Notes under the pieces: generated by a model | What the model saw: only the letters and a program-made list of their open reading frames with translations | Told to the model about the DNA's origin: nothing | Databases searched by the model: none | Source of the DNA: Chloroflexota bacterium | Lineage (GTDB): Bacteria; Chloroflexota; Anaerolineae; Anaerolineales; Villigracilaceae | Direction: 5' to 3' | Assembly (NCBI GenBank): GCA_016234555.1 | Contig: JACRBJ010000087.1 | Coordinates: 1 to 64,000, forward strand | Length of the DNA stretch: 64,000 nucleotides | Program-made: the position numbers and the translations under genes | Shown: positions 17,469 to 25,886 of the stretch, piece by piece | Layout of the letters: the number at the start of each line of letters is the position of its first letter | Position numbering within the stretch: position 1 is the stretch's first letter

Positions 17469-19046
17469 TTGAACCCACGAGCGGTGATTCAACGACTACT
17501 GCTGCGAATCGGCACGAAAACCAGTTCGGGCACCAGATCGCCGTTTAGATATTTTGGGCGGCTGGCGGATTTTGTTGGCGGTGTAAACCTCTCCATCCGC
17601 GTAAAAATTCTGGTTTCACTTTGCATCGTCATCCTGTTGATGGGTATGACGAACGTCGTCTCGATGTTGCTTGTTTTGAATTACAGCCGTCAGTACGATG
17701 CCATCATCACCAATATCACCACCGCCAACAGCATCAGCGGCAGTGTCAAGCCCGACATCGACAATGAAATGTGGAAAATCGTGTCCGGGAAGGTTAAATT
17801 CTCGGAGGGGAGACAGTACGAGATCATCGACAGCGTGGATGCAAAAGTACGTTGGATGATGGAGAATACCGATTCGAAACGAGCCAGGGTCAAACTGGAT
17901 TTGATTCTCAGAACGCTTCAATCACTGGAGGGGCATGTCGATCAGATGGGCGACAAGATCGCCCACAACAGCACTGCAGCGGAAAATGAAGCAGTGCTGG
18001 AAAATATCCGTTTTGCGACCACCGTGATGGAGGAGGTTGTCCAAAATTACGTGCTGTACGAGGTCCAGCGCACCGAGGATCAGTATCAGTTGATGCGCGA
18101 AAGTTATGCGCGCTGGCAGGTCTTTTCCGTCATTTTGATTTTCAGCGCCGTGGGCTTTTCGGTGGTGGCAGCCTGGAGTCTTTCCAAAAGCATTTACACT
18201 CCCATCAAGAAATTGCACGACGTGACTACAACCATCACCAAGAACGACCTGCAGGCCCTGATGACCGGCGATAACGTGGATGAAATCACCGAGCTTGGGA
18301 TGAGTTTCAACATCATGATCGGGAAGATCAAGGAACTTCTGGATTCCAAGATCAGGGAGCAGGAGGAGCTCAAGAAGGCGGAACTGCGCGCTTTGCAGGC
18401 ACAGATCAACCCCCATTTTCTTTACAACACCCTCGATACCATCATCTGGATGGCGGAATCCAAGCAGACCGACCAGGTGGTCGAGATCGTTAGCGCGTTG
18501 TCGAGTTTTTTCCGCATCAGCCTCAGCAAGGGCATGGACTGGATCACCATCGGCGAGGAAATCGAACGCGTCAGGAACTATCTGACCATCCAGAAGATGC
18601 GTTACCGCGATATTCTGGACTTCAAGATTGAGGTCTGTGATGAGGTGGCTGAAAACACCATCCTGAAGCTGATCCTTCAGCCGTTGGTGGAGAACGCTCT
18701 TTATCATGGTATCAAGAACAAACGGCAGGGAGGCACAATCAGCATATGCGCCCGGCGGAAGGGTGAAGATGAGGTCATTCTCGAAGTGGAGGACAATGGG
18801 ATTGGCTTTACTCCGGAAAAGCTGGCGCAATTACGCCTGGAACTGGAGGACGATTCGGGCGACATCAAACTGGAGAGCGGCTTTGGGATTGGCAACGTCA
18901 ACAAGCGAATTAGGCTGTACTACGGACGACCCTACGGGCTTTCCATCCGTAGTGAATATGCCACCGGGACCTGTGTGACTTTGGTGATCCCAGCCAAGGT
19001 GGAGACGGCTTCGCAGACAGATACTCTTGCTCGTGTCCGGGATTGA
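17469..19046 (+). CDS. YesM/LytS-type sensor histidine kinase
   Basis: A 525-residue membrane kinase. Transmembrane helix 1 is about 42-68 and helix 2 about 215-238, enclosing a roughly 150-residue external domain rich in predicted helices. A HAMP domain (about 238-292) and a coiled coil follow, then the His_kinase domain with the phosphoacceptor in QINPHFLYNTL (His316). The ATPase has LVENALYHGIKN, DNGIGF and GFGIGNVNKRI. It starts with TTG, supported by GGGAGAG just upstream; no in-frame ATG fits better. It is the cognate partner of the YesN regulator 21 bases upstream. Confidence 0.9.
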   Translation: MNPRAVIQRLLLRIGTKTSSGTRSPFRYFGRLADFVGGVNLSIRVKILVSLCIVILLMGMTNVVSMLLVLNYSRQYDAIITNITTANSISGSVKPDIDNEMWKIVSGKVKFSEGRQYEIIDSVDAKVRWMMENTDSKRARVKLDLILRTLQSLEGHVDQMGDKIAHNSTAAENEAVLENIRFATTVMEEVVQNYVLYEVQRTEDQYQLMRESYARWQVFSVILIFSAVGFSVVAAWSLSKSIYTPIKKLHDVTTTITKNDLQALMTGDNVDEITELGMSFNIMIGKIKELLDSKIREQEELKKAELRALQAQINPHFLYNTLDTIIWMAESKQTDQVVEIVSALSSFFRISLSKGMDWITIGEEIERVRNYLTIQKMRYRDILDFKIEVCDEVAENTILKLILQPLVENALYHGIKNKRQGGTISICARRKGEDEVILEVEDNGIGFTPEKLAQLRLELEDDSGDIKLESGFGIGNVNKRIRLYYGRPYGLSIRSEYATGTCVTLVIPAKVETASQTDTLARVRD

Positions 19047-19080
19047 AGGTTGTGATGAGAAGCGCCGAGGTGTACTATTG

Positions 19081-20067
19081 ATGAAGATTTCACGCGTTCT
19101 TGTTTTTTGGGCCCTGATTTTCGGTTGCGTGGGCTGTGTCCAGCAGCCGCCTTCGCCTGCCGTTCCGCAAACTGATTCCAGGCTGGAGAAAACCTACGAA
19201 GATTTGATCGTTGGGTTTGCCCAGTTGGGAGCCGAAAGCGAGTGGCGCGTTGCCAACACCGTTTCCATCAAGGAAACCGCAGAGCAACTGGGCGTGGAAT
19301 TGCGTTTTTTGGACGGGCAGCAAAAACAGGACAATCAAATTGCGGCAGTGCGCAAGCTTATTGTCCAAAGAGTGGATGTCATTGGCATCGCGCCCATTGT
19401 CGAAACTGGTTGGGATGAAGTCTTTCAGGAGGCGAAAGATGCGGGCATCCCCATTATTGTAGTGGACCGGCGTGCGGCTGTCCCGGAAGACCTTTACGCA
19501 TCTTACTTGGGCTCGGATTTCCTTGAGGAAGGACACAAGGCTGCCCAGATCATGGCTGAACTGGTGGATGGGAAGGCGAATATTGTTGAATTGGTCGGCA
19601 CAATTGGTTCCGCTCCGGCAAACGACCGGTATAAGGGTTTTCGGGAGGTGCTGAGGGATTACCCGAAAATGAAAATCATCGATTCGGAATCGGGGGATTT
19701 CACACTTGCCAGGGGCAAGGAAGTAATGAAGGCTTTTCTTCAGAAGCATGGCAATAAGATTACTGCGGTTTACGCTCATAATGACGACATGGCGGTCGGA
19801 GCAATCGAGGCAATCGAAGAATACGGGCTAAGACCCGGCGTGGACATCAAGATTGTTTCGGTGGATGCCGCGCGGGGCGCATTCGAGGCGATGATCGCGG
19901 GAAAATTGAACGCGACGGTGGAGTGCAATCCCCTGCTTGGACCCCAGTTCTTCGAACTGGCATTGAAAGTGGTCAATGGACAGCCCGTTCCCAAGTGGGT
20001 TCCGTCCATTGAAGGCGTCTTCTTCCCCGAAAACGCTGCCGAGATATTGCCCACACGCAAATATTAG
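19081..20067 (+). CDS. YtfQ-like furanose-sugar-binding lipoprotein, probable sensor partner
   Basis: A 328-residue periplasmic-binding-protein-type lipoprotein (cysteine-containing signal, FGCVGC with Cys19 likely lipidated). It matches E. coli YtfQ, the galactofuranose-binding protein, in many blocks: GAESEWRVANT, DGQQKQDNQIAAVR, VDVIGIAPIVETGW, DFTLARGKEVM, VYAHNDDMAVGAI and NPLLGPQ. The ATG at 19081 begins the signal peptide, with GAGG 10 bases before. It is only 34 bases behind the YesM kinase gene and is closed off by a strong terminator, so it is transcribed with yesNM rather than with the transporter. That points to a ligand-presenting role in sensing. Confidence 0.85.
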   Translation: MKISRVLVFWALIFGCVGCVQQPPSPAVPQTDSRLEKTYEDLIVGFAQLGAESEWRVANTVSIKETAEQLGVELRFLDGQQKQDNQIAAVRKLIVQRVDVIGIAPIVETGWDEVFQEAKDAGIPIIVVDRRAAVPEDLYASYLGSDFLEEGHKAAQIMAELVDGKANIVELVGTIGSAPANDRYKGFREVLRDYPKMKIIDSESGDFTLARGKEVMKAFLQKHGNKITAVYAHNDDMAVGAIEAIEEYGLRPGVDIKIVSVDAARGAFEAMIAGKLNATVECNPLLGPQFFELALKVVNGQPVPKWVPSIEGVFFPENAAEILPTRKY

Positions 20068-20099
20068 CCTGTCGCCGAAAGAAAATTAACTCTTTTCGT

Positions 20100-20134
20100 A
20101 AAAAACTGCCGTGATATTGAACGGCAGTTTTTTT
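20100..20134 (+). terminator. Strong intrinsic terminator after yesN-yesM-ytfQ unit
   Basis: AAAAAACTGCCGT (20100-20112) pairs with ACGGCAGTTTTTTT (20121-20134) around GATATTGA. The perfect stem and T-run make this one of the clearest terminators in the window. It insulates the regulatory unit from the transporter genes. Confidence 0.92.
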
Positions 20135-20477
20135 GCCCTCCCTGTGTAATGAAAAAATCGACCACTCCCCAAAAAGAAATCATGGTGTATCACGTCGGGA
20201 AGATGTATGCTATCTACAGTATGTGCTTTGATTCTCGCCTGTGTTTTATTCGTATGTGTTGGAAAAAACGGAAACAAACCAGAAAGGAGGTGTGCCGGCG
20301 GACAGATAATTAGGATCCAATAAAAGGTGGAGGTACTCGCTTATTGATTGGCGTCTCAAAGCAAGCACCTCCAAGCGAAAGATTGCCCGTCAGAGAAAGG
20401 CACCTTCGCGTGCCCCAATTATAGCGTATCAAAATCTCCGCAAGGAGAACCAATTAAACCAAAATGGAGAGAAGAAA
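20135..20477 (+). other. Long untranslated leader region before ytfQ copy 2
   Basis: About 340 bases hold no gene. GGAGGT near 20330 and ACCTCC near 20368 can pair across about 30 bases, and an AAGGAGGTG-like motif at about 20284 has no ORF behind it. No recognised riboswitch fold is evident. A TGTATGCT extended -10-like element lies near 20204-20211, without a convincing -35 box. Confidence 0.35.
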
Positions 20478-21451
20478 ATGTTCAAGAAAGTTGCTTTTTT
20501 GATCGTGCTTGCCGCCCTGATGTTGACTGCCTGCCAGCCAGCCGCCGCCCCGACCGAGGCTCCCAAACCCGCAGGGAAAGTTTACACCTATGCCGACATG
20601 ACCCTCTGCTATCCCCAGCTTGGCGCTGAAAGCGACTGGCGCACCGCCAATACAGCTTCCTTCAAGGAAACCGCCAAGGAATTAGGTGTCACTTTGGTCT
20701 TCTCTGATGCCCAACAGAAGCAGGAAAACCAGATCTCTGCCATGCGCGCCTGCATTCAGCAGGGCGTGGATGTGATTGCATTGCCCCCGGTCGTTGAAGA
20801 TGGCTGGGATGCAGTCCTCAAGAAGCCAAAGATGCCAATATCCCCGTCATCATTGTTGATCGTTCCGTCTCTGCAGACAAGTCCTTGTATGCTTCGCACA
20901 TCGGCTCCGACATGGTGCTCGAAGGTCGGAAATCCGGCGAAGAAATGAACAAACTGCTGCCCAACGGCGGTAACGTCCTCGAAATTAGCGGCACCACTGG
21001 TTCTGGCGCTGCGACTGGCCGTGCCAAGGGCTTCCGCGAGACCCTCAATGCCAATATCAAGATTTTGGACTCCCAGACCGGCAACTTCAATCCTACTGAA
21101 GCTAAACCCGTTGCAGAAGCCTTCTTGAAGAAATACGCTGGACAGATCGACGGCTTCTTTATCCATAACGATGGCATGGCTGAAGCCGTTGTCGAAGCTT
21201 TGAAAGCTGCTGGCGTGAAACCCGGTGAGATCAAGATTGTGTCCGTGGATGGTACTCGTGGCGGTTTCCAAATGATGATCGATGGCTGGGTACAGGCTGA
21301 TGTTGAATGCAATCCCCTGCTCGGACCCCAGGTCATGGAAATGGCTCTCAAGCTCATGAACGGCGAAAAGATCGACGCCGAAGTCCTCACCAACGAGACC
21401 GTATACTATCCTGACAACGCGGCTGAATTGCTGCCAACCCGCAAATACTAA
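20478..21451 (+). pseudogene. YtfQ-like sugar-binding lipoprotein, frameshifted by one base
   Basis: The gene begins with a lipoprotein signal (LTAC lipobox, Cys19) and reads as a YtfQ-type receptor (GAESDWRTANT, DAQQKQENQISAMR, VVEDGWDAVLK) up to about 20822. There the frame fails, and the protein resumes in the next frame as EAKDANIPVIIVDRS and continues to a normal C-terminus (HNDGMAEAV, NPLLGPQ, LLPTRKY). Restoring one G after 20822 (AAGAAG to AAGGAAG) gives an intact 324-residue protein. Both halves look well conserved, so this is either a very recent mutation, programmed frameshifting or a sequencing error. It is the expected receptor for the YtfR/T/YjfF transporter that follows. Confidence 0.9.
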
Positions 21452-21501
21452 GACTTACCCAGGTGTTGTTGTACTGAGATTTCCTGGTATCACGCAATAA
21501 A

Positions 21502-21533
21502 AAGAAGCGGCGTTGTTTTAAACGCCGCTTCTT
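21502..21533 (+). terminator. Intrinsic terminator after ytfQ copy 2
   Basis: AAGAAGCGGCGTT (21502-21514) pairs perfectly with AACGCCGCTTCTT (21521-21533) around GTTTTA. The 3' T-tract is short, so some read-through into ytfR is possible. Confidence 0.85.
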
Positions 21534-21548
21534 CCCCAAAACCTGTAT

Positions 21549-21577
21549 TTGAGACACATACCAACCAGGATTATAAT
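21549..21577 (+). promoter_or_regulatory. Predicted sigma70-type promoter for ytfR operon
   Basis: TTGAGA (21549-21554) and TATAAT (21572-21577) are separated by exactly 17 bases, directly behind the terminator and 26 bases before the ytfR start. A second TATAAT overlaps at 21578-21583. The ATPase and permeases can therefore be expressed separately from the binding protein. Confidence 0.7.
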
Positions 21578-21603
21578 TATAATAAAAGACAGGTGAAAAT
21601 ATT

Positions 21604-23118
21604 ATGGCAGATTCTCAAAACATTCTAAGTATGAGCGGAATCAAGAAATCCTTTCCAGGTGTTGCAGCCCTTGAGGATGTTGATTTTTCCCTGCGAAAAG
21701 GCGAGGTTCATGCTTTGATAGGAGAAAATGGGGCTGGGAAATCCACTTTAATCAAAGTCTTGACCGGTGTGGAGCATCCTGATGCAGGCTCGATTGTATT
21801 GGACGGCAGGCTCGTACAAGTTCGGTCTCCCCAGCATTCCCAGGAACTTGGTATTAGCACGGTTTATCAGGAAATCAACCTGTGCACTAATATATCGGTT
21901 GCTGAAAATATTATGCTTGGGTTTGAGCCACATCGTTTTGGCGGCATTGATTGGGAAAAGATGAATGCCATGGCAAGCGAGGCGATGAAAAGACTGGATG
22001 TTGATATTGATGTTACACAACCTCTGGGAAATTTTTCAGTTGCCATCCAGCAAATGGTGGCGATTGTGCGTTCTCTTGAAGTTGCTTCTCCCAAAATATT
22101 AATTCTCGATGAACCCACTTCAAGCCTGGATGTCAATGAAACCAATCAACTTTTTGGAGTGATACGGAAATTAAAAGGCGAGGGGATAGGGATTGTTTTT
22201 ATTACTCATTTTCTTGACCAGGTTTATGAAATAACTGACCGGATTACAGTATTGCGTAATGGTAAGCTGGTCGGCACCTATAATACTGCTTCGTTGCCTC
22301 GCATCGAGCTCATTGGCAAAATGTTGGGGCGCAGTTTGACCGAACTGGACGAAATGTCAAAAGCCAAGCAAAAAAGCGAACAAAAGAAGGATATGGAATG
22401 CCTGGTCGAAGCAAAAGGGCTGGGGCTCACAGGCTCCATCGAGCCGATTGATTTTGAGTTGCATGTCAGCGAGGTAGTTGGGCTTGCCGGCTTGCTTGGG
22501 TCCGGCCGCACTGAAATAGCAAACCTGATTTTTGGTATTGATACGCCTGATACAGGTTCTCTCACAATCAAGGGTAAAAAGATCAGCCATTTTTCGCCCT
22601 TGGCATCTCTTGAAAATGGGATCGCCTTATGCCCTGAAGATCGTAAGGCGGAAGGGATTGTGGGCGATTTAACAATTCGCGAAAATATCATCCTGGCTTT
22701 GCAGGCCCGATACGGATGGTTTAAATTCATAGGTGTTCAGAAACAATATGAAATTGCCGAAAAATATATAAAACTTTTGGGAATTGCCACACCATCCCCG
22801 GACCAGTTGGTTAAAAACTTAAGCGGTGGAAACCAGCAAAAAGTTATTCTGGCACGCTGGCTTGCAACAGATCCGCAGGTTTTGATCCTGGATGAACCCA
22901 CTCGTGGTATAGACGTGGGGGCGAAAGCGGAAATTCAGAAGTTGGTATTGTTATTGGCACAGGAGGGCAAGTCCATCATATTCATATCCTCTGAATTGGA
23001 AGAAGTATTACGCACCAGTCACCGCATTGTTGTGATGCGAGACCGCAAGAAAGCCGCTGAATACCCCGGCGATGTGGATGACCACACCATTATCCAAACA
23101 ATGGCAGGGATTTTATGA
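21604..23118 (+). CDS. ytfR: YtfR-type sugar ABC transporter, ATP-binding protein
   Basis: A 504-residue duplicated CUT2 ATPase. The first half has Walker A GENGAGKSTLIKVLTG and Walker B ILILDEPTSSLD; the second half has the degenerate GLLGSGRTEI loop, LSGGNQQKVI and ILDEPTRGID. AGGTGA lies 7 bases upstream of the ATG. It overlaps the first permease gene by 4 bases. Two different permeases downstream identify the YtfR-YtfT-YjfF arrangement, which in E. coli imports galactofuranose and can also take arabinofuranose. Confidence 0.9.
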   Translation: MADSQNILSMSGIKKSFPGVAALEDVDFSLRKGEVHALIGENGAGKSTLIKVLTGVEHPDAGSIVLDGRLVQVRSPQHSQELGISTVYQEINLCTNISVAENIMLGFEPHRFGGIDWEKMNAMASEAMKRLDVDIDVTQPLGNFSVAIQQMVAIVRSLEVASPKILILDEPTSSLDVNETNQLFGVIRKLKGEGIGIVFITHFLDQVYEITDRITVLRNGKLVGTYNTASLPRIELIGKMLGRSLTELDEMSKAKQKSEQKKDMECLVEAKGLGLTGSIEPIDFELHVSEVVGLAGLLGSGRTEIANLIFGIDTPDTGSLTIKGKKISHFSPLASLENGIALCPEDRKAEGIVGDLTIRENIILALQARYGWFKFIGVQKQYEIAEKYIKLLGIATPSPDQLVKNLSGGNQQKVILARWLATDPQVLILDEPTRGIDVGAKAEIQKLVLLLAQEGKSIIFISSELEEVLRTSHRIVVMRDRKKAAEYPGDVDDHTIIQTMAGIL

Positions 23119-24197
23119 AAAACAACACTCCTTTATTCAAACGCATTCGTGAAAATCGGTTGTTCTGGCCCCTTGTTGCGCTGGCTTTGATTTTCATTTT
23201 TAATGCGATTTTTTCCCCCGGGTTCTTTAAACTCGGAATCTTGGATGGTCATTTATATGGGAATCTGATTGACGTTTTTAATAATTCAGCTCCCTTGATG
23301 TTGGTGGCGCTCGGGATGACCTTGGTGATTGCCACCGGAGGCGTTGACCTCTCAGTTGGCGCGGTGATCGCCATTTCGGCTGGAATGGGCGCGGTATTGA
23401 TTAATCCAGTTTTTGGCAATGAAGAAATAACAAATGCCGTCGCGGCAGATCCGAATTTAACCAATACCCCTTTATGGCTGGTTGTGGTGGTTACTTTGGC
23501 GGCTGGCACTCTTTGCGGTTTGTGGAACGGGATGCTGGTCTCACGGGCAAAAATCTCGCCCATGGTGGCGACTCTGATCTTGATGGTGGCAGGTCGTGGA
23601 ATTGCCCAGCTGATTGAAAGGGGGCAGATTATGACCGTTTATTACAAGCCCTATCATTGGTTTGGAAATGGCTTTATATTGGGGTTGCCCGTTTCAATCT
23701 ATATCGTGGCAATTGTGTACGTAATCGCCTGGGTATTGGTCCGTAAAACCTCGATCGGACTGTTTATCGAGTCGGTTGGTCTCAATTCAAAATCGACTTA
23801 TTACAGCGGCATTAGCGAGAAGAATATCAAGTTGTTCGCTTATACTTTTTGCGGTTTCTGCGGCGCCGTCGCGGGACTAATCCTTGGTTCCTACATCCAT
23901 GCCATCGATGCCAACAATATTGGTCTCAATTATGAACTTGACGCAATCTTTGCAGTTGTCATTGGTGGCACCCTAATGTCGGGCGGACGGTTCTCCCTGC
24001 TCGCCAGTATAGTTGGCGCGCTTATCATTTGGACTTTCACGATCACCATGTATATCTTTGGCGTGCCGGCGAATGCCTTGTTGGCTGGCAGAGCCGTGCT
24101 GGTCCTGGTGGTAATTCTCCTTTATTCTGATTATGCTCGTCTAATTTTGAATAGATTTGTAGAGCAAAAAGGACCCCGACATGATGCAACGAATTAA
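23115..24197 (+). CDS. ytfT: YtfT-type sugar ABC transporter permease
   Basis: A 360-residue CUT2 permease with about ten transmembrane helices. Family segments are GMTLVIATGGVDLSVGAV near residue 60-80 and VIGGTLMSGGRFS near the C-terminus. It overlaps ytfR by 4 bases and the second permease by 17 bases, so translation is coupled through all three. It likely pairs with the next protein as a heterodimeric channel. Confidence 0.88.
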   Translation: MKNNTPLFKRIRENRLFWPLVALALIFIFNAIFSPGFFKLGILDGHLYGNLIDVFNNSAPLMLVALGMTLVIATGGVDLSVGAVIAISAGMGAVLINPVFGNEEITNAVAADPNLTNTPLWLVVVVTLAAGTLCGLWNGMLVSRAKISPMVATLILMVAGRGIAQLIERGQIMTVYYKPYHWFGNGFILGLPVSIYIVAIVYVIAWVLVRKTSIGLFIESVGLNSKSTYYSGISEKNIKLFAYTFCGFCGAVAGLILGSYIHAIDANNIGLNYELDAIFAVVIGGTLMSGGRFSLLASIVGALIIWTFTITMYIFGVPANALLAGRAVLVLVVILLYSDYARLILNRFVEQKGPRHDATN

Positions 24198-25161
24198 ATT
24201 CTTCCTGATAAATCACGGTCCCCTGCTGACCACCATAACGATATTTATTCTTGTCTACGTTATCGGAGGCAGGTTGTATCCTGCCATGCAAAAACCGCAG
24301 GTATTTTTTAACCTGTTCGTCAACAACGCCGCTTTGTTGATTGTATCCATTGGAATGACTTTTGTGATCCTGACCAAGGGGATCGATCTTTCTGTGGCTG
24401 GGATGATCGCGCTGACGTCTGCTGCTTCAGCGGCATTGCTCGTAAATGGCTTTAATCCTGTGGTTGTGATGATATTAATGTTGCTAATGGGTATTGCGTT
24501 TGGGCTTGCTCAGGGTAGTATTATTCATTACCTCAAAGTGGAACCGTTTATTGTGACCCTGATGGGACTCTTTTTTGCGCGCGGGATGGCTTTCATCATC
24601 ACCCTTTCCTCTTTAACCATTAAGGATCCTTTCTACCGCTATCTGGCATTGACAAAGCTCCCTGTCCCTTTGTTCGAGAAGGCGTATGTATATATCCCTT
24701 CTCTTATTGGCCCGTTGCTGTTGCTGGTGGCAATTTACCTGGCAAATTTCACACGTTTCGGTCGGACTGTTTATGCCATCGGCAATAGTGAGCAATCCGC
24801 CATGCTGATGGGTTTGCCTGTCGCGCGTACAAAGATCATCGTATATGCCTTTGGCGGCTTTTGTTCCGCTCTGGCAGGGATTGTATTCAGCATTTCCCTG
24901 CTTTCGGGTTATGGCGGATATGCTCCAGGGATGGAATTGGATGCGATTGCATCGGTGGTCATCGGTGGCACGATGTTGACAGGCGGTGTGGGTAATGTAA
25001 TTGGCACCCTGTTTGGGGTCTTGATTAACGGCACCATTGTATCCATCCTCCAGTTTAATGGCACCTTGAGTTCCTGGTGGACGCGCATTGGCGTTGGTGT
25101 GTTGACACTGATCTTCATCGGAATTCAAAGCCTGTTCTATATGAGAAAGAAGCATTCCTAG
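24181..25161 (+). CDS. yjfF: YjfF-type sugar ABC transporter permease
   Basis: A 326-residue CUT2 permease, about nine to ten transmembrane helices, with GMTFVILTKGIDLSVAGM and VIGGTMLTGGVGNVIG. The start codon lies inside the end of ytfT. It is the second half of the permease heterodimer in YtfQRT-YjfF systems and the last gene of the sugar island; two hairpins follow. Confidence 0.88.
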   Translation: MMQRIKFFLINHGPLLTTITIFILVYVIGGRLYPAMQKPQVFFNLFVNNAALLIVSIGMTFVILTKGIDLSVAGMIALTSAASAALLVNGFNPVVVMILMLLMGIAFGLAQGSIIHYLKVEPFIVTLMGLFFARGMAFIITLSSLTIKDPFYRYLALTKLPVPLFEKAYVYIPSLIGPLLLLVAIYLANFTRFGRTVYAIGNSEQSAMLMGLPVARTKIIVYAFGGFCSALAGIVFSISLLSGYGGYAPGMELDAIASVVIGGTMLTGGVGNVIGTLFGVLINGTIVSILQFNGTLSSWWTRIGVGVLTLIFIGIQSLFYMRKKHS

Positions 25162-25182
25162 CCAGGCATTATATAAAGCGAT

Positions 25183-25203
25183 AAATAGCGTCCGACGCTA
25201 TTT
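25183..25203. terminator. Hairpin after yjfF
   Basis: AAATAGCGT (25183-25191) pairs perfectly with ACGCTATTT (25195-25203) around CCG, 21 bases after the yjfF stop. The AT-rich base of the stem could work as a terminator in either direction for the two convergent genes. Confidence 0.6.
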
Positions 25204-25217
25204 GCGGCTTCTCCTTG

Positions 25218-25254
25218 GTTCTGTCTGCCTGTGGGCAGCGCAGGCAGACAGAAC
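25218..25254. repeat. 14-bp perfect inverted repeat between convergent genes
   Basis: GTTCTGTCTGCCTG (25218-25231) and CAGGCAGACAGAAC (25241-25254) enclose a 9-base loop, 8 bases from the end of the opposing gene. It has no T-run, so it may be a dispersed palindromic element or an mRNA 3' stabiliser. Confidence 0.6.
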
Positions 25255-25262
25255 TGTGTCGT

Positions 25263-25832
25263 TTATGTTTGCGAACCATCCTTCGGGGGAAAAATATCGT
25301 TCAGCCACTCCTCTGTTTCTTTTGGATATTTGAAGTGGATGATTTTCAAATGCGCGTTTTCGGGGAACGAAAACAGCATGGGGTATTCCCGTTTGCGCCG
25401 CCAGTAGGTCTTGAACAGCCAGTGGAACAGCGACTCCTCCGACCATAATTTCAGGTGTCCCCAAAATGATTCGCGGTTGCCATTCCACAACTCCTCTCGC
25501 GTGACAGCCCTGCGGATGGTGCGCTTGAGCAGCCGCCAGAAGACGATGTGAAATGGATAATCCAGCCAGATAATGGCCTCAGCTTTTTGCCAGATCATGT
25601 CACGTACAACTTGATAATTTCCCGCCACAACCCAGGCTTCTGAAGCGATTGCTTTTTTAACCCGTTCGCAGAAAACCTCATTCAACGCTTCCACCCAGTT
25701 TGGCTCCCAATGTAAAGCATCCAATTCGATAAAGTCCAAACTGGCTTTTTGAGCGAGTCTCTCCGCCAGTGTGGACTTGCCCGATGAGGTGGTGCCAACC
25801 ACGACAATGCGGCGGTAGGGGAAAGTGTTCAT
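25263..25832 (-). CDS. P-loop kinase-like protein (FlaR/topology-modulation type)
   Basis: A 189-residue cytosolic NTPase resembling adenylate or shikimate kinase folds. The P-loop is VVGTTSSGKSTLAERL (about 10-25), then a D/H/W-rich substrate region (ELDALHWEPNW), a lid-like segment and a basic tail. This layout matches proteins annotated as topology modulation protein FlaR or AAA-type kinases whose substrate is unknown. The ATG at 25832 begins MNTFPYRR. TATAAT lies only 9 bases before it on this strand, so the transcript may be nearly leaderless. The gene diverges from the aminotransferase. Confidence 0.75.
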   Translation of the reverse strand: MNTFPYRRIVVVGTTSSGKSTLAERLAQKASLDFIELDALHWEPNWVEALNEVFCERVKKAIASEAWVVAGNYQVVRDMIWQKAEAIIWLDYPFHIVFWRLLKRTIRRAVTREELWNGNRESFWGHLKLWSEESLFHWLFKTYWRRKREYPMLFSFPENAHLKIIHFKYPKETEEWLNDIFPPKDGSQT

Positions 25833-25886
25833 CCGGGTGGGATTATAATTTGCAAATCGCAAATCCAAAATTCAAAATGAGGCAAA

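Noticed and set aside
20279..20400. Possible riboswitch or small RNA before ytfQ copy 2
   Set aside because: A GGAGGT/ACCTCC pairing is visible, but there is no match to a known riboswitch core and no terminator/antiterminator pair.
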